Below, piece by piece: positions 49,258 through 56,309 of a stretch of 64,000 bases of DNA. The position numbers and the translations under genes were made by a program. The stretch is from JAZNQL01 sp045531205 (lineage in GTDB: Bacteria > Bacillota > Clostridia > UMGS1883 > UMGS1540). The notes beneath the pieces were generated by a model that saw only the letters and a list, made by a program, of their open reading frames with translations, was not told the DNA's origin and ran no database searches. The stretch spans positions 87,447 to 151,446 of the forward strand of contig JAZSDN010000104.1 of assembly GCA_045531205.1 (NCBI GenBank), given 5' to 3'. Position 1 is the first letter of the stretch. The number at the start of each line of letters is the position of its first letter.

Positions 49258-50336
49258 CTGTCCATCCTCCAGGCTTTTTTGGTGCGGAGAGGCTTTTCAA
49301 ATCGTCCTTCCATACAACCGCCCTTTTTCTCTAAAACAGATACGCAGGCTCTTATACATCCGCCGCATTTTGCCATATTGTAGCCAACCCAGCTTGGGAA
49401 GTATTTTTCAAGTGTTGTGTAAACCTTCATAACCTCTTTTTCGTTTGCCTCGTTAGTAACTCCCTCAAGAAGGTCAAGCATACCGTTCTCGTTTTTATCA
49501 AAAACTTCCTTTGGTACAAAGGGATTGTAGTATCTGCCGCCGTGGGTATAAAAAGCGTAACAACGCCACATATCAATGTCGCCCCACTCAAGCTTTTTGC
49601 CAGCCAAATCAACAGTAATGGTTTTGCCGGAATTAAGTGCAGGGATACATCCTCCCGGGCATTCTCTTACACAGGCACCGCATTTTCTGCAAAGAGGCTC
49701 TCCGTTATACATTTCGTCATATTCGTCAAATTCAGCATCGGTAAATATAAATGCCACACGCTGAAGAGGGCCAAACTCCGGAGTAAGAAGCATCTTGCTC
49801 CAACCAATTTCGCCAAGACCGCAGGCAACAGCCGCAATTCTGAACTGGAACTGTAAATCAGGCGGAACCTTACCCTCGGCAACCTCACGGGTAAACTGAA
49901 CACTTCTGTGATGGTTAGTTTTAGCCTTTGCGTTTTTGCTGACTTCAATTTGTTCCTCGGGAGAAAGAGTGTTTCCGGGGCTTCCGTCCATATCAGATAC
50001 AATACCTCTTGCACCGGTATTTCTGTACACTACTGCCTCATAGCCCTCATCCTCAATAACCTTGCCTACATGGTGAAGCACTGCAGGAGCAAAGATTTCA
50101 TTAATACCGCCGTATGCCATAGAGGGGTACTGATAAAACTGAGTACCTTCTTCAATACCTCTTTGTACACCTCGGGGGATTCTGAAAACAAAGCCGATTA
50201 TGCTTTTTATACCGGGGAAAAGATATCTTGGATCCATTTCGCGTGGTGCGCCTTCAAATCTGGATATAGGCGCAATACCGCAAGCATCAGCACCTGCTTC
50301 AAGGGCAGCTTCTTTTATAATTTTGTTTATTAACAT
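49254..50336 (-). CDS. QueG-like double [4Fe-4S] protein, paralog 1
   Basis: The 360-residue protein is the largest of three paralogs: KSIIGFVFRIPRG and GTQFYQYPSMAYGG at the N-terminus, a middle insert around residues 105-150, LCRKCGACVRECPGGCI as first cluster motif and CGGCIRACVSVLEKKGG as second cysteine group. It starts with AGGAGG. It probably forms a complex with the other two paralogs or acts in sequence with them. It is distinguished from true QueG by the missing C-terminal repeat domain and the clustering with a cupin and Gfo/Idh protein. Confidence 0.86.
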   Translation of the reverse strand: MLINKIIKEAALEAGADACGIAPISRFEGAPREMDPRYLFPGIKSIIGFVFRIPRGVQRGIEEGTQFYQYPSMAYGGINEIFAPAVLHHVGKVIEDEGYEAVVYRNTGARGIVSDMDGSPGNTLSPEEQIEVSKNAKAKTNHHRSVQFTREVAEGKVPPDLQFQFRIAAVACGLGEIGWSKMLLTPEFGPLQRVAFIFTDAEFDEYDEMYNGEPLCRKCGACVRECPGGCIPALNSGKTITVDLAGKKLEWGDIDMWRCYAFYTHGGRYYNPFVPKEVFDKNENGMLDLLEGVTNEANEKEVMKVYTTLEKYFPSWVGYNMAKCGGCIRACVSVLEKKGGCMEGRFEKPLRTKKAWRMDR

Positions 50337-50420
50337 AGCTAACCTCCTAATATTTCAGGACATTTTGCAATATTCTGCGTACACAGAGATATGCAATATG
50401 TCTTGTTTTATAGATTTTTG

Positions 50421-51374
50421 TTATTCAAGAAAACTGATGTCCGTGTCAAGCTTTTTAAGCCGGAGCGGCTCTCCGTTTTCTATTATATATGGATATATAC
50501 TGTGTGCCGGTTCTAAGATGTCAAGAATATTTCCTTTGTAGGATGCAGTTACATAGCTTTTAAGAACCTGCGCAGGGTTTCTGTGAACCCTTGTTGCAAG
50601 CTTTGCCACTTCAAAGTAGGGTTCATATTTATAAATGTCTTCGGGTCTTACAAAATTTGTTTTTTCAATAAGAGCTTTGTAGTTTTCCTCTTTTTTCAAA
50701 AACTCCTTACACATTCCGCAAAAATTGTATGCATTGTCCATAGTGGAAATTTCACTTTCGTGAGCAACAAGATTATCGTGAAAATTATGTACAGAGCAAT
50801 TATTAAGGCAACCGCTATTGGCAAGCATAAACAGCTTTTTTTCATTTTGTATGCACCAGGAATGAAGCTTTTTTATTGCGTCAAAATCGTGATTCAATTC
50901 TCTTTTCATATAGTAGCTGTCAAAATACTCTGCAATATATTCCATACCATCAATAGTGCCTATTTCCATATTTACAGAGGCTCTTACTTCTATATCGTCA
51001 AAATTGGTTTTAATAAATTTTGCAATAAGAGGAGAGGTTGTGGTAACAGAGCTTAATCCGTAGTTTTCTTTTATATAATCAACCGTGTCACCGATTGTTT
51101 TAAAAAACTCTCTCGACTGGCTGTTTTTACCGTAACAGTTTGCGTTAAAGAGCAGGTTAAGCTTAATTTGCTCTGCAGAAAGGCAAGAAAGGTCCTCCAT
51201 CTGCTTCTTAAGTGCTTCCCATGGGAGCATATCAGCATGTTTTATCTGGCTGTTTCTTCCGTTAGGAAAATCACCCCAGGAAAAATACACCTCATATATG
51301 TTAGCCTTATATTCGATTATTTTATTTATAAACTCTGAATCTTTATACAATTGATAACCTACAGAAAATTTCAA
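50421..51374 (-). CDS. U32-like TIM-barrel protein with four cysteines
   Basis: The 317-residue protein looks like a U32-type peptidase relative: KFSVGYQLYKD start, YEVYFSWGDFPNGR, SVTTTSPLIAKF and MLANSGCLNNCSVHNFHDN followed by CGMCKEFL (four Cys, as in Fe-S-bearing UbiU/UbiV and RlhA relatives). An Fe-S cluster is therefore likely. TTG 51374 lies eight bases after GAGG; the GTG at 51383 overlaps the site. It is the first gene of the minus operon and is divergent from an AraC regulator. Role unknown. Confidence 0.78.
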   Translation of the reverse strand: MKFSVGYQLYKDSEFINKIIEYKANIYEVYFSWGDFPNGRNSQIKHADMLPWEALKKQMEDLSCLSAEQIKLNLLFNANCYGKNSQSREFFKTIGDTVDYIKENYGLSSVTTTSPLIAKFIKTNFDDIEVRASVNMEIGTIDGMEYIAEYFDSYYMKRELNHDFDAIKKLHSWCIQNEKKLFMLANSGCLNNCSVHNFHDNLVAHESEISTMDNAYNFCGMCKEFLKKEENYKALIEKTNFVRPEDIYKYEPYFEVAKLATRVHRNPAQVLKSYVTASYKGNILDILEPAHSIYPYIIENGEPLRLKKLDTDISFLE

Positions 51375-51407
51375 ATAAAGCACCTCGAATTCTTTTTGAT
51401 GTTTATA

Positions 51408-51437
51408 TTGACAATAACAAAATTTGATGCTAAAATG
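51408..51437 (+). promoter_or_regulatory. Promoter of the AraC regulator gene at 51488
   Basis: TTGACA and TAAAAT are spaced by 18 bases, in the region shared with the divergent U32-like gene. Confidence 0.55.
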
Positions 51438-51487
51438 TGTAAAAAAAGCAAGGAAAAATATAAAAAAACAAAGAAAAGAGTTTTTAT

Positions 51488-52339
51488 ATGAATTTAGCAG
51501 AATTAAATCCGCACATAAGATATGCCAGACTTCATTATAAACATCTGGTCAACAAAAGAGAGTTCAGTATATGTTATGACTGCAGACTGTTTTATATAGA
51601 AAATGCTGAAGGATTTGTCATTGCAAACGGAAATAAATATAACATTTCAAATGGAACTGCAATTTATTTTCCGCCACAGACAAAATATCGGTTTAACTTT
51701 TTAAATGATGAAGACTTTAAAATTATTATTATGGATTTTGATTTAATAAGTGATTTTTCTTATTTGAAAGAATCTTTGGGGACTGCAAATGAAGAAAATT
51801 TTTCAAAAGAAAAGGTGCTTTTGTATTCTGTACACGAATTGTTTTCAAAACCAATAATAAAAACACTTCCGCAATTACGCACTTCGCTTATACAATGTAC
51901 CGAAAACTTTTTGTTAAAGGGTAGTTTTTACCGTGAAAATTCGTCAGCACTGCTTAAATTATGCTTGCTTGAAATGTTGCACAAAAATCATGACATAAAA
52001 AGCTATACTGCTCTTTGCGAAAATGTGATTAAATATATATATGAAAACTATGCAAGCCAAACATTAACAAATGCCGTTATAGCTGAAGCATTTAACTATC
52101 ATCCGTATCATTTGAATTATGTCATAAAGCAGGAAACAGGGAAATCTCTTCACAGGCATTTAGTTGATACACGCTTAAATATTGCAAAGAATTATCTTCT
52201 TACAACCTCATACAGCGTTGAACAAATTTCGTGGAAAACAGGGTTTTCGTCAACAAGTTATTTTATAAAAACTTTTAAAGATATTGTAGGAATAACACCA
52301 AAAAAATACCGCCAAACCCGCTTCCATACTGAAGTTTAA
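51488..52339 (+). CDS. AraC-family transcriptional regulator
   Basis: The 283-residue protein has an N-terminal cupin-like sensor (about 25-110, with NGTAIYFPPQTKYRF) and a C-terminal AraC double helix-turn-helix (about 185-280, WKTGFSSTSYFIKTFKDIVG and ITPKKYRQTR). It is divergent from the U32-like gene and so is the likely regulator of the Fe-S operon. The ribosome site AAAGAG is weak. Confidence 0.88.
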   Translation: MNLAELNPHIRYARLHYKHLVNKREFSICYDCRLFYIENAEGFVIANGNKYNISNGTAIYFPPQTKYRFNFLNDEDFKIIIMDFDLISDFSYLKESLGTANEENFSKEKVLLYSVHELFSKPIIKTLPQLRTSLIQCTENFLLKGSFYRENSSALLKLCLLEMLHKNHDIKSYTALCENVIKYIYENYASQTLTNAVIAEAFNYHPYHLNYVIKQETGKSLHRHLVDTRLNIAKNYLLTTSYSVEQISWKTGFSSTSYFIKTFKDIVGITPKKYRQTRFHTEV

Positions 52340-52348
52340 GCGACGTAT

Positions 52349-52508
52349 TTCACATTGTGAAGCAACACTTCATTGCCGAAGGCAACAACATTTACGCCAA
52401 AGGTGTAACTTCATTTTGTGTCCGATTAAAGAAAAATGATGCTCAGCCGTGCTGAAATGATGTTTGAAATTTTGTTTCAAAATGATGTTGTGTTCCTTTG
52501 GACACAAA
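52349..52508. repeat. Array of small hairpins with repeated linkers
   Basis: Hairpins follow one another: TTCAC/GTGAA (52349-52361), TTGCC/GGCAA (52373-52385), TTACGCC/GGTGTAA (52392-52408), TCAGC/GCTGA (52443-52455), TTTGAAA/TTTCAAA (52463-52481) and TTGTGTTCC/GGACACAA (52488-52507). Linkers repeat ACTTCAT in the first half and AATGATG in the second. No gene is present. It looks like a modular palindromic repeat element. Confidence 0.6.
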
Positions 52509-52511
52509 CAC

Positions 52512-52552
52512 AAAAAAGAGCGACTATTCTATCATAATAGTCGCTCTTTTTT
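52512..52552. terminator. Bidirectional intrinsic terminator next to tRNA-Arg
   Basis: A 17-bp perfect stem (AAAAAAGAGCGACTATT) with a 7-base loop lies directly after the tRNA 3' CCA on the minus strand and also ends the plus-strand AraC transcript. Confidence 0.88.
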
Positions 52553-52626
52553 GGTGCCCCGGACAGGAATCGAACCCGCATGAATGGAACCGGAATCCAT
52601 CATCTTATCCATTAGACCACCGGGAC
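52552..52626 (-). tRNA. tRNA-Arg (anticodon CCG)
   Basis: On the minus strand a 75-base cloverleaf is visible: acceptor GTCCCGG pairing with CCGGGGC, anticodon arm ATGGA-TTCCGGT-TCCAT with anticodon CCG (52591-52593 on the plus strand), T loop GGTTCGAATCC, and an encoded CCA end. It decodes CGG. Confidence 0.95.
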
Positions 52627-52719
52627 ATATTAGATATTTTAACATATAAGCAAAACAAAATAAATAGTTTTTCGAAAAAAACTTAAACTTTTGCATAAAA
52701 TATAATCGAGGTGAAAAAA

Positions 52720-53376
52720 ATGAACTGTCTTGTACGATTTTGCAAAAGTGAAAAAAAGAGCTTGAAAATAAAATATCAGGATATTGAAGAGAAAGGGGCT
52801 GTGCTTCGGACAATATACAAGTCTGAAAAGTGCGGAAGATTTTTAGAAAAAAGAATAGCACGTCTTTGCAGAGGGTGCCAGATGGCAGAGGACAATTCAT
52901 TATGGCTTGCCCTTCAGAATATGGAAGGAATAATAAAAAAACTTGGAAAGTGCGAACTTATAATATTTATTGGAGAATATGATAAAATATCTTTTGATAA
53001 ACTGCTTGAAAACAAAAATAATATTTCAATTTTAACAGATGACGAAAATCTTGAAGCTCTGTCCGAAAAAGTTTTATCCCAAAGCGGGGCTGCGTGCGTG
53101 TACTCTTATGAAAGCTTTACAGGCTTTGAAAATAAAAATATTATTATCCTTCCCGGATTTTCGGGAGAAATTCCTCAAAATGCCAAAAAGATTATAAACC
53201 TTTCAGGACAAAAATTAAACTGCAAAAAAGAAATTTTGCCCCAAAATATAATTTACCAGGTTCCAAAAGAACTGCAAAACGCAGCTTCTGTATGGGGAAA
53301 AGATGCAAAAACATTGTCTGCCCTTATAAAATTTTACAATTTACCCGCAGAAAATTTAAATATTTTTTCATTATAG
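52720..53376 (+). CDS. Hypothetical protein
   Basis: I do not recognise this 218-residue protein. It is rich in Lys and Asn, has no membrane helix or signal peptide, carries CRGCQ around residue 52 and an alternating beta/alpha pattern (LIIFIGEY, NIIILPGFSG, KKIINLSGQ). ATG 52720 lies eight bases after GAGG; the GTG at 52711 overlaps the site. It precedes htpX by about 50 bases and may be co-transcribed. Confidence 0.7.
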   Translation: MNCLVRFCKSEKKSLKIKYQDIEEKGAVLRTIYKSEKCGRFLEKRIARLCRGCQMAEDNSLWLALQNMEGIIKKLGKCELIIFIGEYDKISFDKLLENKNNISILTDDENLEALSEKVLSQSGAACVYSYESFTGFENKNIIILPGFSGEIPQNAKKIINLSGQKLNCKKEILPQNIIYQVPKELQNAASVWGKDAKTLSALIKFYNLPAENLNIFSL

Positions 53377-53429
53377 CTGTTGAAAAAGATAATGTTATTT
53401 GTTAAAATACTCATGAAAGGAAGAATTAT

Positions 53430-54302
53430 ATGCACATTGTTTCAAACAAATTAAAAACAGGTTTAATAGTAGTTTTAATAGCAGTATTTTTTGCCACGGC
53501 AATATATTATATTTCCGTGTGGGCGGGTATGGATTACAATACTGCGGTTTTAATGTCACTTGCACTTTCGCTTGCGTTTTCGCTTGGGTCATATTTTTTC
53601 AGCGATAAAATAGTAATAAAATCCTGCGGAGCAAGAGAGGCAACCAAAGAAGAACTTGCAGTTTTAAAACCTATGGTTGCACGCCTTGCCGACGATGCTA
53701 AAGTACCAATGCCTAAAATTTATGTTATGGACGAAAATTCTCCCAATGCCTTTGCAACAGGCAGAAACAGAAAAAATGCAGTTGTATGCGTAACAACAGG
53801 TATTATGCAGGTTTTGCAGCCTTATGAGCTTGAAGGAGTTATTGCCCACGAGCTTGCACATATAAAAAATTATGATATATTACTTCAAACGGTAGCTTCT
53901 GTTATGATAGGTGCAGTAATTATAGCTGCAAATTCGTGGAGAAATATGATGTTTTTCAGAAGCGGAAGACGTGACAGAGAAAACGGCTCAAACGCTATTG
54001 TAATGATAATAGGTCTTGTTTTTGTAATTTTGGCACCCCTTGCAGGTCAGCTTTTAAAAATGGCACTTTCAAGAAACCGCGAATACCTTGCCGATGCAAC
54101 GGGAGCAGGCTTTACTAAAAGACCCGAGGCTTTGGCATCTGCACTTGAAAAGATTTCAATGTCTGCTACATCGGTAAAAAGGGCAAGCAACGCAACAGAG
54201 GGACTTTATATTGCAAACCCCTTAAAAGCAGATAGTATTAAAACCCTGTTTTCAACCCACCCGCCTATAGAAAAGAGAGTTGAAAGATTAAGAAGTATGT
54301 AA
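53430..54302 (+). CDS. htpX: HtpX-type M48 membrane metalloprotease
   Basis: The 290-residue protein has two N-terminal membrane helices, then the zinc motif HELAH (His140, Glu141, His144), further hydrophobic segments, and SRNREYLADATGA with the third ligand Glu. It takes part in quality control of membrane proteins by cleavage at the cytosolic face. AAAGGAAG precedes the ATG, and a terminator follows. Confidence 0.93.
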   Translation: MHIVSNKLKTGLIVVLIAVFFATAIYYISVWAGMDYNTAVLMSLALSLAFSLGSYFFSDKIVIKSCGAREATKEELAVLKPMVARLADDAKVPMPKIYVMDENSPNAFATGRNRKNAVVCVTTGIMQVLQPYELEGVIAHELAHIKNYDILLQTVASVMIGAVIIAANSWRNMMFFRSGRRDRENGSNAIVMIIGLVFVILAPLAGQLLKMALSRNREYLADATGAGFTKRPEALASALEKISMSATSVKRASNATEGLYIANPLKADSIKTLFSTHPPIEKRVERLRSM

Positions 54303-54305
54303 TAA

Positions 54306-54336
54306 AAAAGGAACTGTAAAAATTACAGTTCCTTTT
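54306..54336. terminator. Bidirectional terminator with GGAACTGTAA stem
   Basis: AAAAGGAACTGTAA pairs with TTACAGTTCCTTTT. It separates htpX from the convergent GH43-like gene. Confidence 0.85.
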
Positions 54337-54339
54337 GCT

Positions 54340-55374
54340 TTACTTTTCAAGTTTAATACAAACAGTAAATGTACCGCTTGTAAACTCGTAAGACTTTTCG
54401 CCATAGCCTGCGGCACAGAAAATATGAGTAGGCTCACCCTTTTCATTAAAAAGAAGAGAGGGACGTTCAAGGTTACCTAAGGTTGCTTTAGTGCCGTCAG
54501 CCCAGGTAATATTGCGGGAATAAACCTTGGGATTTTCTCCTATAACAAAATTTATACAGTCGTCACTTTCGGCATAAAAGCCTGCACCGCGCTCGCCCGT
54601 AATGCCATAGGCACCGTTTTTTGAATCGTCTTTAGCTATCATACAAAACTTGTTTCGCTGGGCGTCATACCACAGATATGGGTCTTCTACATGCTTGTCT
54701 TTGTCGTCAAACTGGAAAATAGGATTATCCAAAAGACGTTCAAACTTTCCTTCGGGGGAATCTGCAACAGCAATTCCAAGCTGAAGCGGAGTCTGAACTG
54801 CACGTCTTGACTTATAAATCATATATGTTTTACCGCTTGGCAAAATAACAACAGAAGGATTTGTTGTGCAGGTGCAGTCCCATTTTGAGCAATCTCTTGG
54901 CAAAAGCAGAGGCTCATCAAGACGTGTGAATTCGCCGTCAATATCGTCTGCCACAGCAACACCTATACGCTTTCTGTTCCAGGTTTCAAGCGAGTATTCG
55001 CGTGTTTGTGAGTAGTCGTGTCCTTCCTCGGGGATATATCCGCCATAAGTAGTTCCCATATAATAAAGGTAATATTTTCCGTTATATTCTTTTATGCAGG
55101 TGTTGTGGGTATTCATACCGTCAAAATATTCTCTGCCCCGACGGGGAAGAACAACATTTTTAAAAGTGTAAGGTCCTTCGGGCTTATCCGAAACAGAATG
55201 AATTATTTCACTGTGAAAAAGCCATGCACCAAAACCATACTCCTTTTTCCAACGTGATGAAAATAAATGGTATCTGCCCTTTGCGTAAATAACCGAGCAG
55301 TCCCATACATAATACCCGTCCATTTCAAATGCTTTTACTGCTTTGCCGGCAGTATATCCAAAATCGTTTCTCAT
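54340..55374 (-). CDS. GH43-like five-bladed beta-propeller glycosidase
   Basis: The 344-residue protein has blade motifs of the GH43-type fold: YVWDCSVIYAKGRYHLFSSR with a possible catalytic Asp, NTCIKEYNGKYYLYYMG, TTNPSVVILPSGKTYMIYKS and HVEDPYLWYDAQRNKF with a possible Asp/Glu pair. Activity (arabinosidase, xylosidase, galactosidase) cannot be told. No signal peptide. Its start overlaps the stop of the AraC/PocR gene by four bases, so regulator and enzyme are translated together. Confidence 0.83.
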   Translation of the reverse strand: MRNDFGYTAGKAVKAFEMDGYYVWDCSVIYAKGRYHLFSSRWKKEYGFGAWLFHSEIIHSVSDKPEGPYTFKNVVLPRRGREYFDGMNTHNTCIKEYNGKYYLYYMGTTYGGYIPEEGHDYSQTREYSLETWNRKRIGVAVADDIDGEFTRLDEPLLLPRDCSKWDCTCTTNPSVVILPSGKTYMIYKSRRAVQTPLQLGIAVADSPEGKFERLLDNPIFQFDDKDKHVEDPYLWYDAQRNKFCMIAKDDSKNGAYGITGERGAGFYAESDDCINFVIGENPKVYSRNITWADGTKATLGNLERPSLLFNEKGEPTHIFCAAGYGEKSYEFTSGTFTVCIKLEK

Positions 55375-56192
55375 AATAATACCTCCTCATTTTGTTTTTT
55401 TAAATTGTTTCTGTATTTTAAAGGCGATACGCCATACTTACTCCTGAAAAGATATATAAAATAGCTTACATCATTAAAGCCTGTATCAAATGCAATTTCG
55501 CTTACAGGGATATTTGTGTTAATAAGAAGGCTTTTGGCATCTTCAAGCTTTAGATTATTGCAGTAAGAGCATATTGTCATACCGCTTTCTTTTTTAAACA
55601 TGTGGCTTATGTATGATTTGCTTCTGCCAAAATAGCTGCACAAATCAGCAAGAGTAATGTTATTGTGATACTCGTTTAAAAACTGGACTATCATATTATA
55701 CTCGTTATCCGTTTCTTTTGCATAAAGCGAAAAAAGCTGTTCAAGCATAATAACAAGCGGCGGAATAACGGTATCACATAAGCTTTTTGGGATTTTGTCT
55801 TTACAAAGCGAATTTTTCCATAGTAAAGTATCAACACATAAAGAGGGGCAAGTCTCTCTGTAACCGCTGACCGAAACAAAACCGAACATTACATTATCTT
55901 TAAGCAAAGGATATATGTACTCTAAAACTCCTGCATGGCACGTACACAAAAATGCTGTGCTTGAGTTTTTTTCTATAATGTCCTTTTGATGGCATATACA
56001 TTTATGATGATATTTTCGTTTTACTGCCATACAGTATGGGTTTTTGTGCGAGTTGAAATTTAACAGCATATAAAGAGCTTTTTGCGGTAAGCGGTGCAAA
56101 ATATTTTTTTCGAAATGAACCGAAACATTCAAAGCACAGTTTTTATTTACATATTCAAGATATGAAGTTATGCTTAAAAGAAGTTTTCCCAT
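55371..56192 (-). CDS. AraC-family regulator with PocR-like sensor domain
   Basis: The 273-residue protein has a PocR-like N-terminal domain (about 10-135; KCICHQKD and CTCHAGVLEYIYPL cysteine segments) and an AraC double helix-turn-helix (about 170-265, ending GVSPLKYRNNL). It resembles the regulator at 2443-3276 in layout. The ATG is followed directly by MGKLLLS; the ribosome site is weak (no clear AGGAG). It is operon partner of the GH43-like gene. Confidence 0.87.
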   Translation of the reverse strand: MGKLLLSITSYLEYVNKNCALNVSVHFEKNILHRLPQKALYMLLNFNSHKNPYCMAVKRKYHHKCICHQKDIIEKNSSTAFLCTCHAGVLEYIYPLLKDNVMFGFVSVSGYRETCPSLCVDTLLWKNSLCKDKIPKSLCDTVIPPLVIMLEQLFSLYAKETDNEYNMIVQFLNEYHNNITLADLCSYFGRSKSYISHMFKKESGMTICSYCNNLKLEDAKSLLINTNIPVSEIAFDTGFNDVSYFIYLFRSKYGVSPLKYRNNLKKQNEEVLL

Positions 56193-56265
56193 TTAAAGCC
56201 CTCGTGCATTTATTTTATACTTTTATGCATTTTGTTAATAGAAAACAAACGATAAATATAATATA

Positions 56266-56293
56266 ATTGTAGCATAAAATTGTATTTTGTCAA
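56266..56293 (-). promoter_or_regulatory. Promoter of the AraC/GH43-like unit
   Basis: On the minus strand TTGACA and TACAAT are 16 bases apart, in the region shared with the divergent FAD oxidoreductase gene. Confidence 0.55.
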
Positions 56294-56309
56294 TGGGGAG
56301 GTTGAATTT

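Noticed and set aside
45760..51374. Reductive dehalogenase operon
   Set aside because: The proteins share the QueG/RdhA-type Fe-S architecture but have no twin-arginine signal peptide and no RdhB-like membrane anchor gene.
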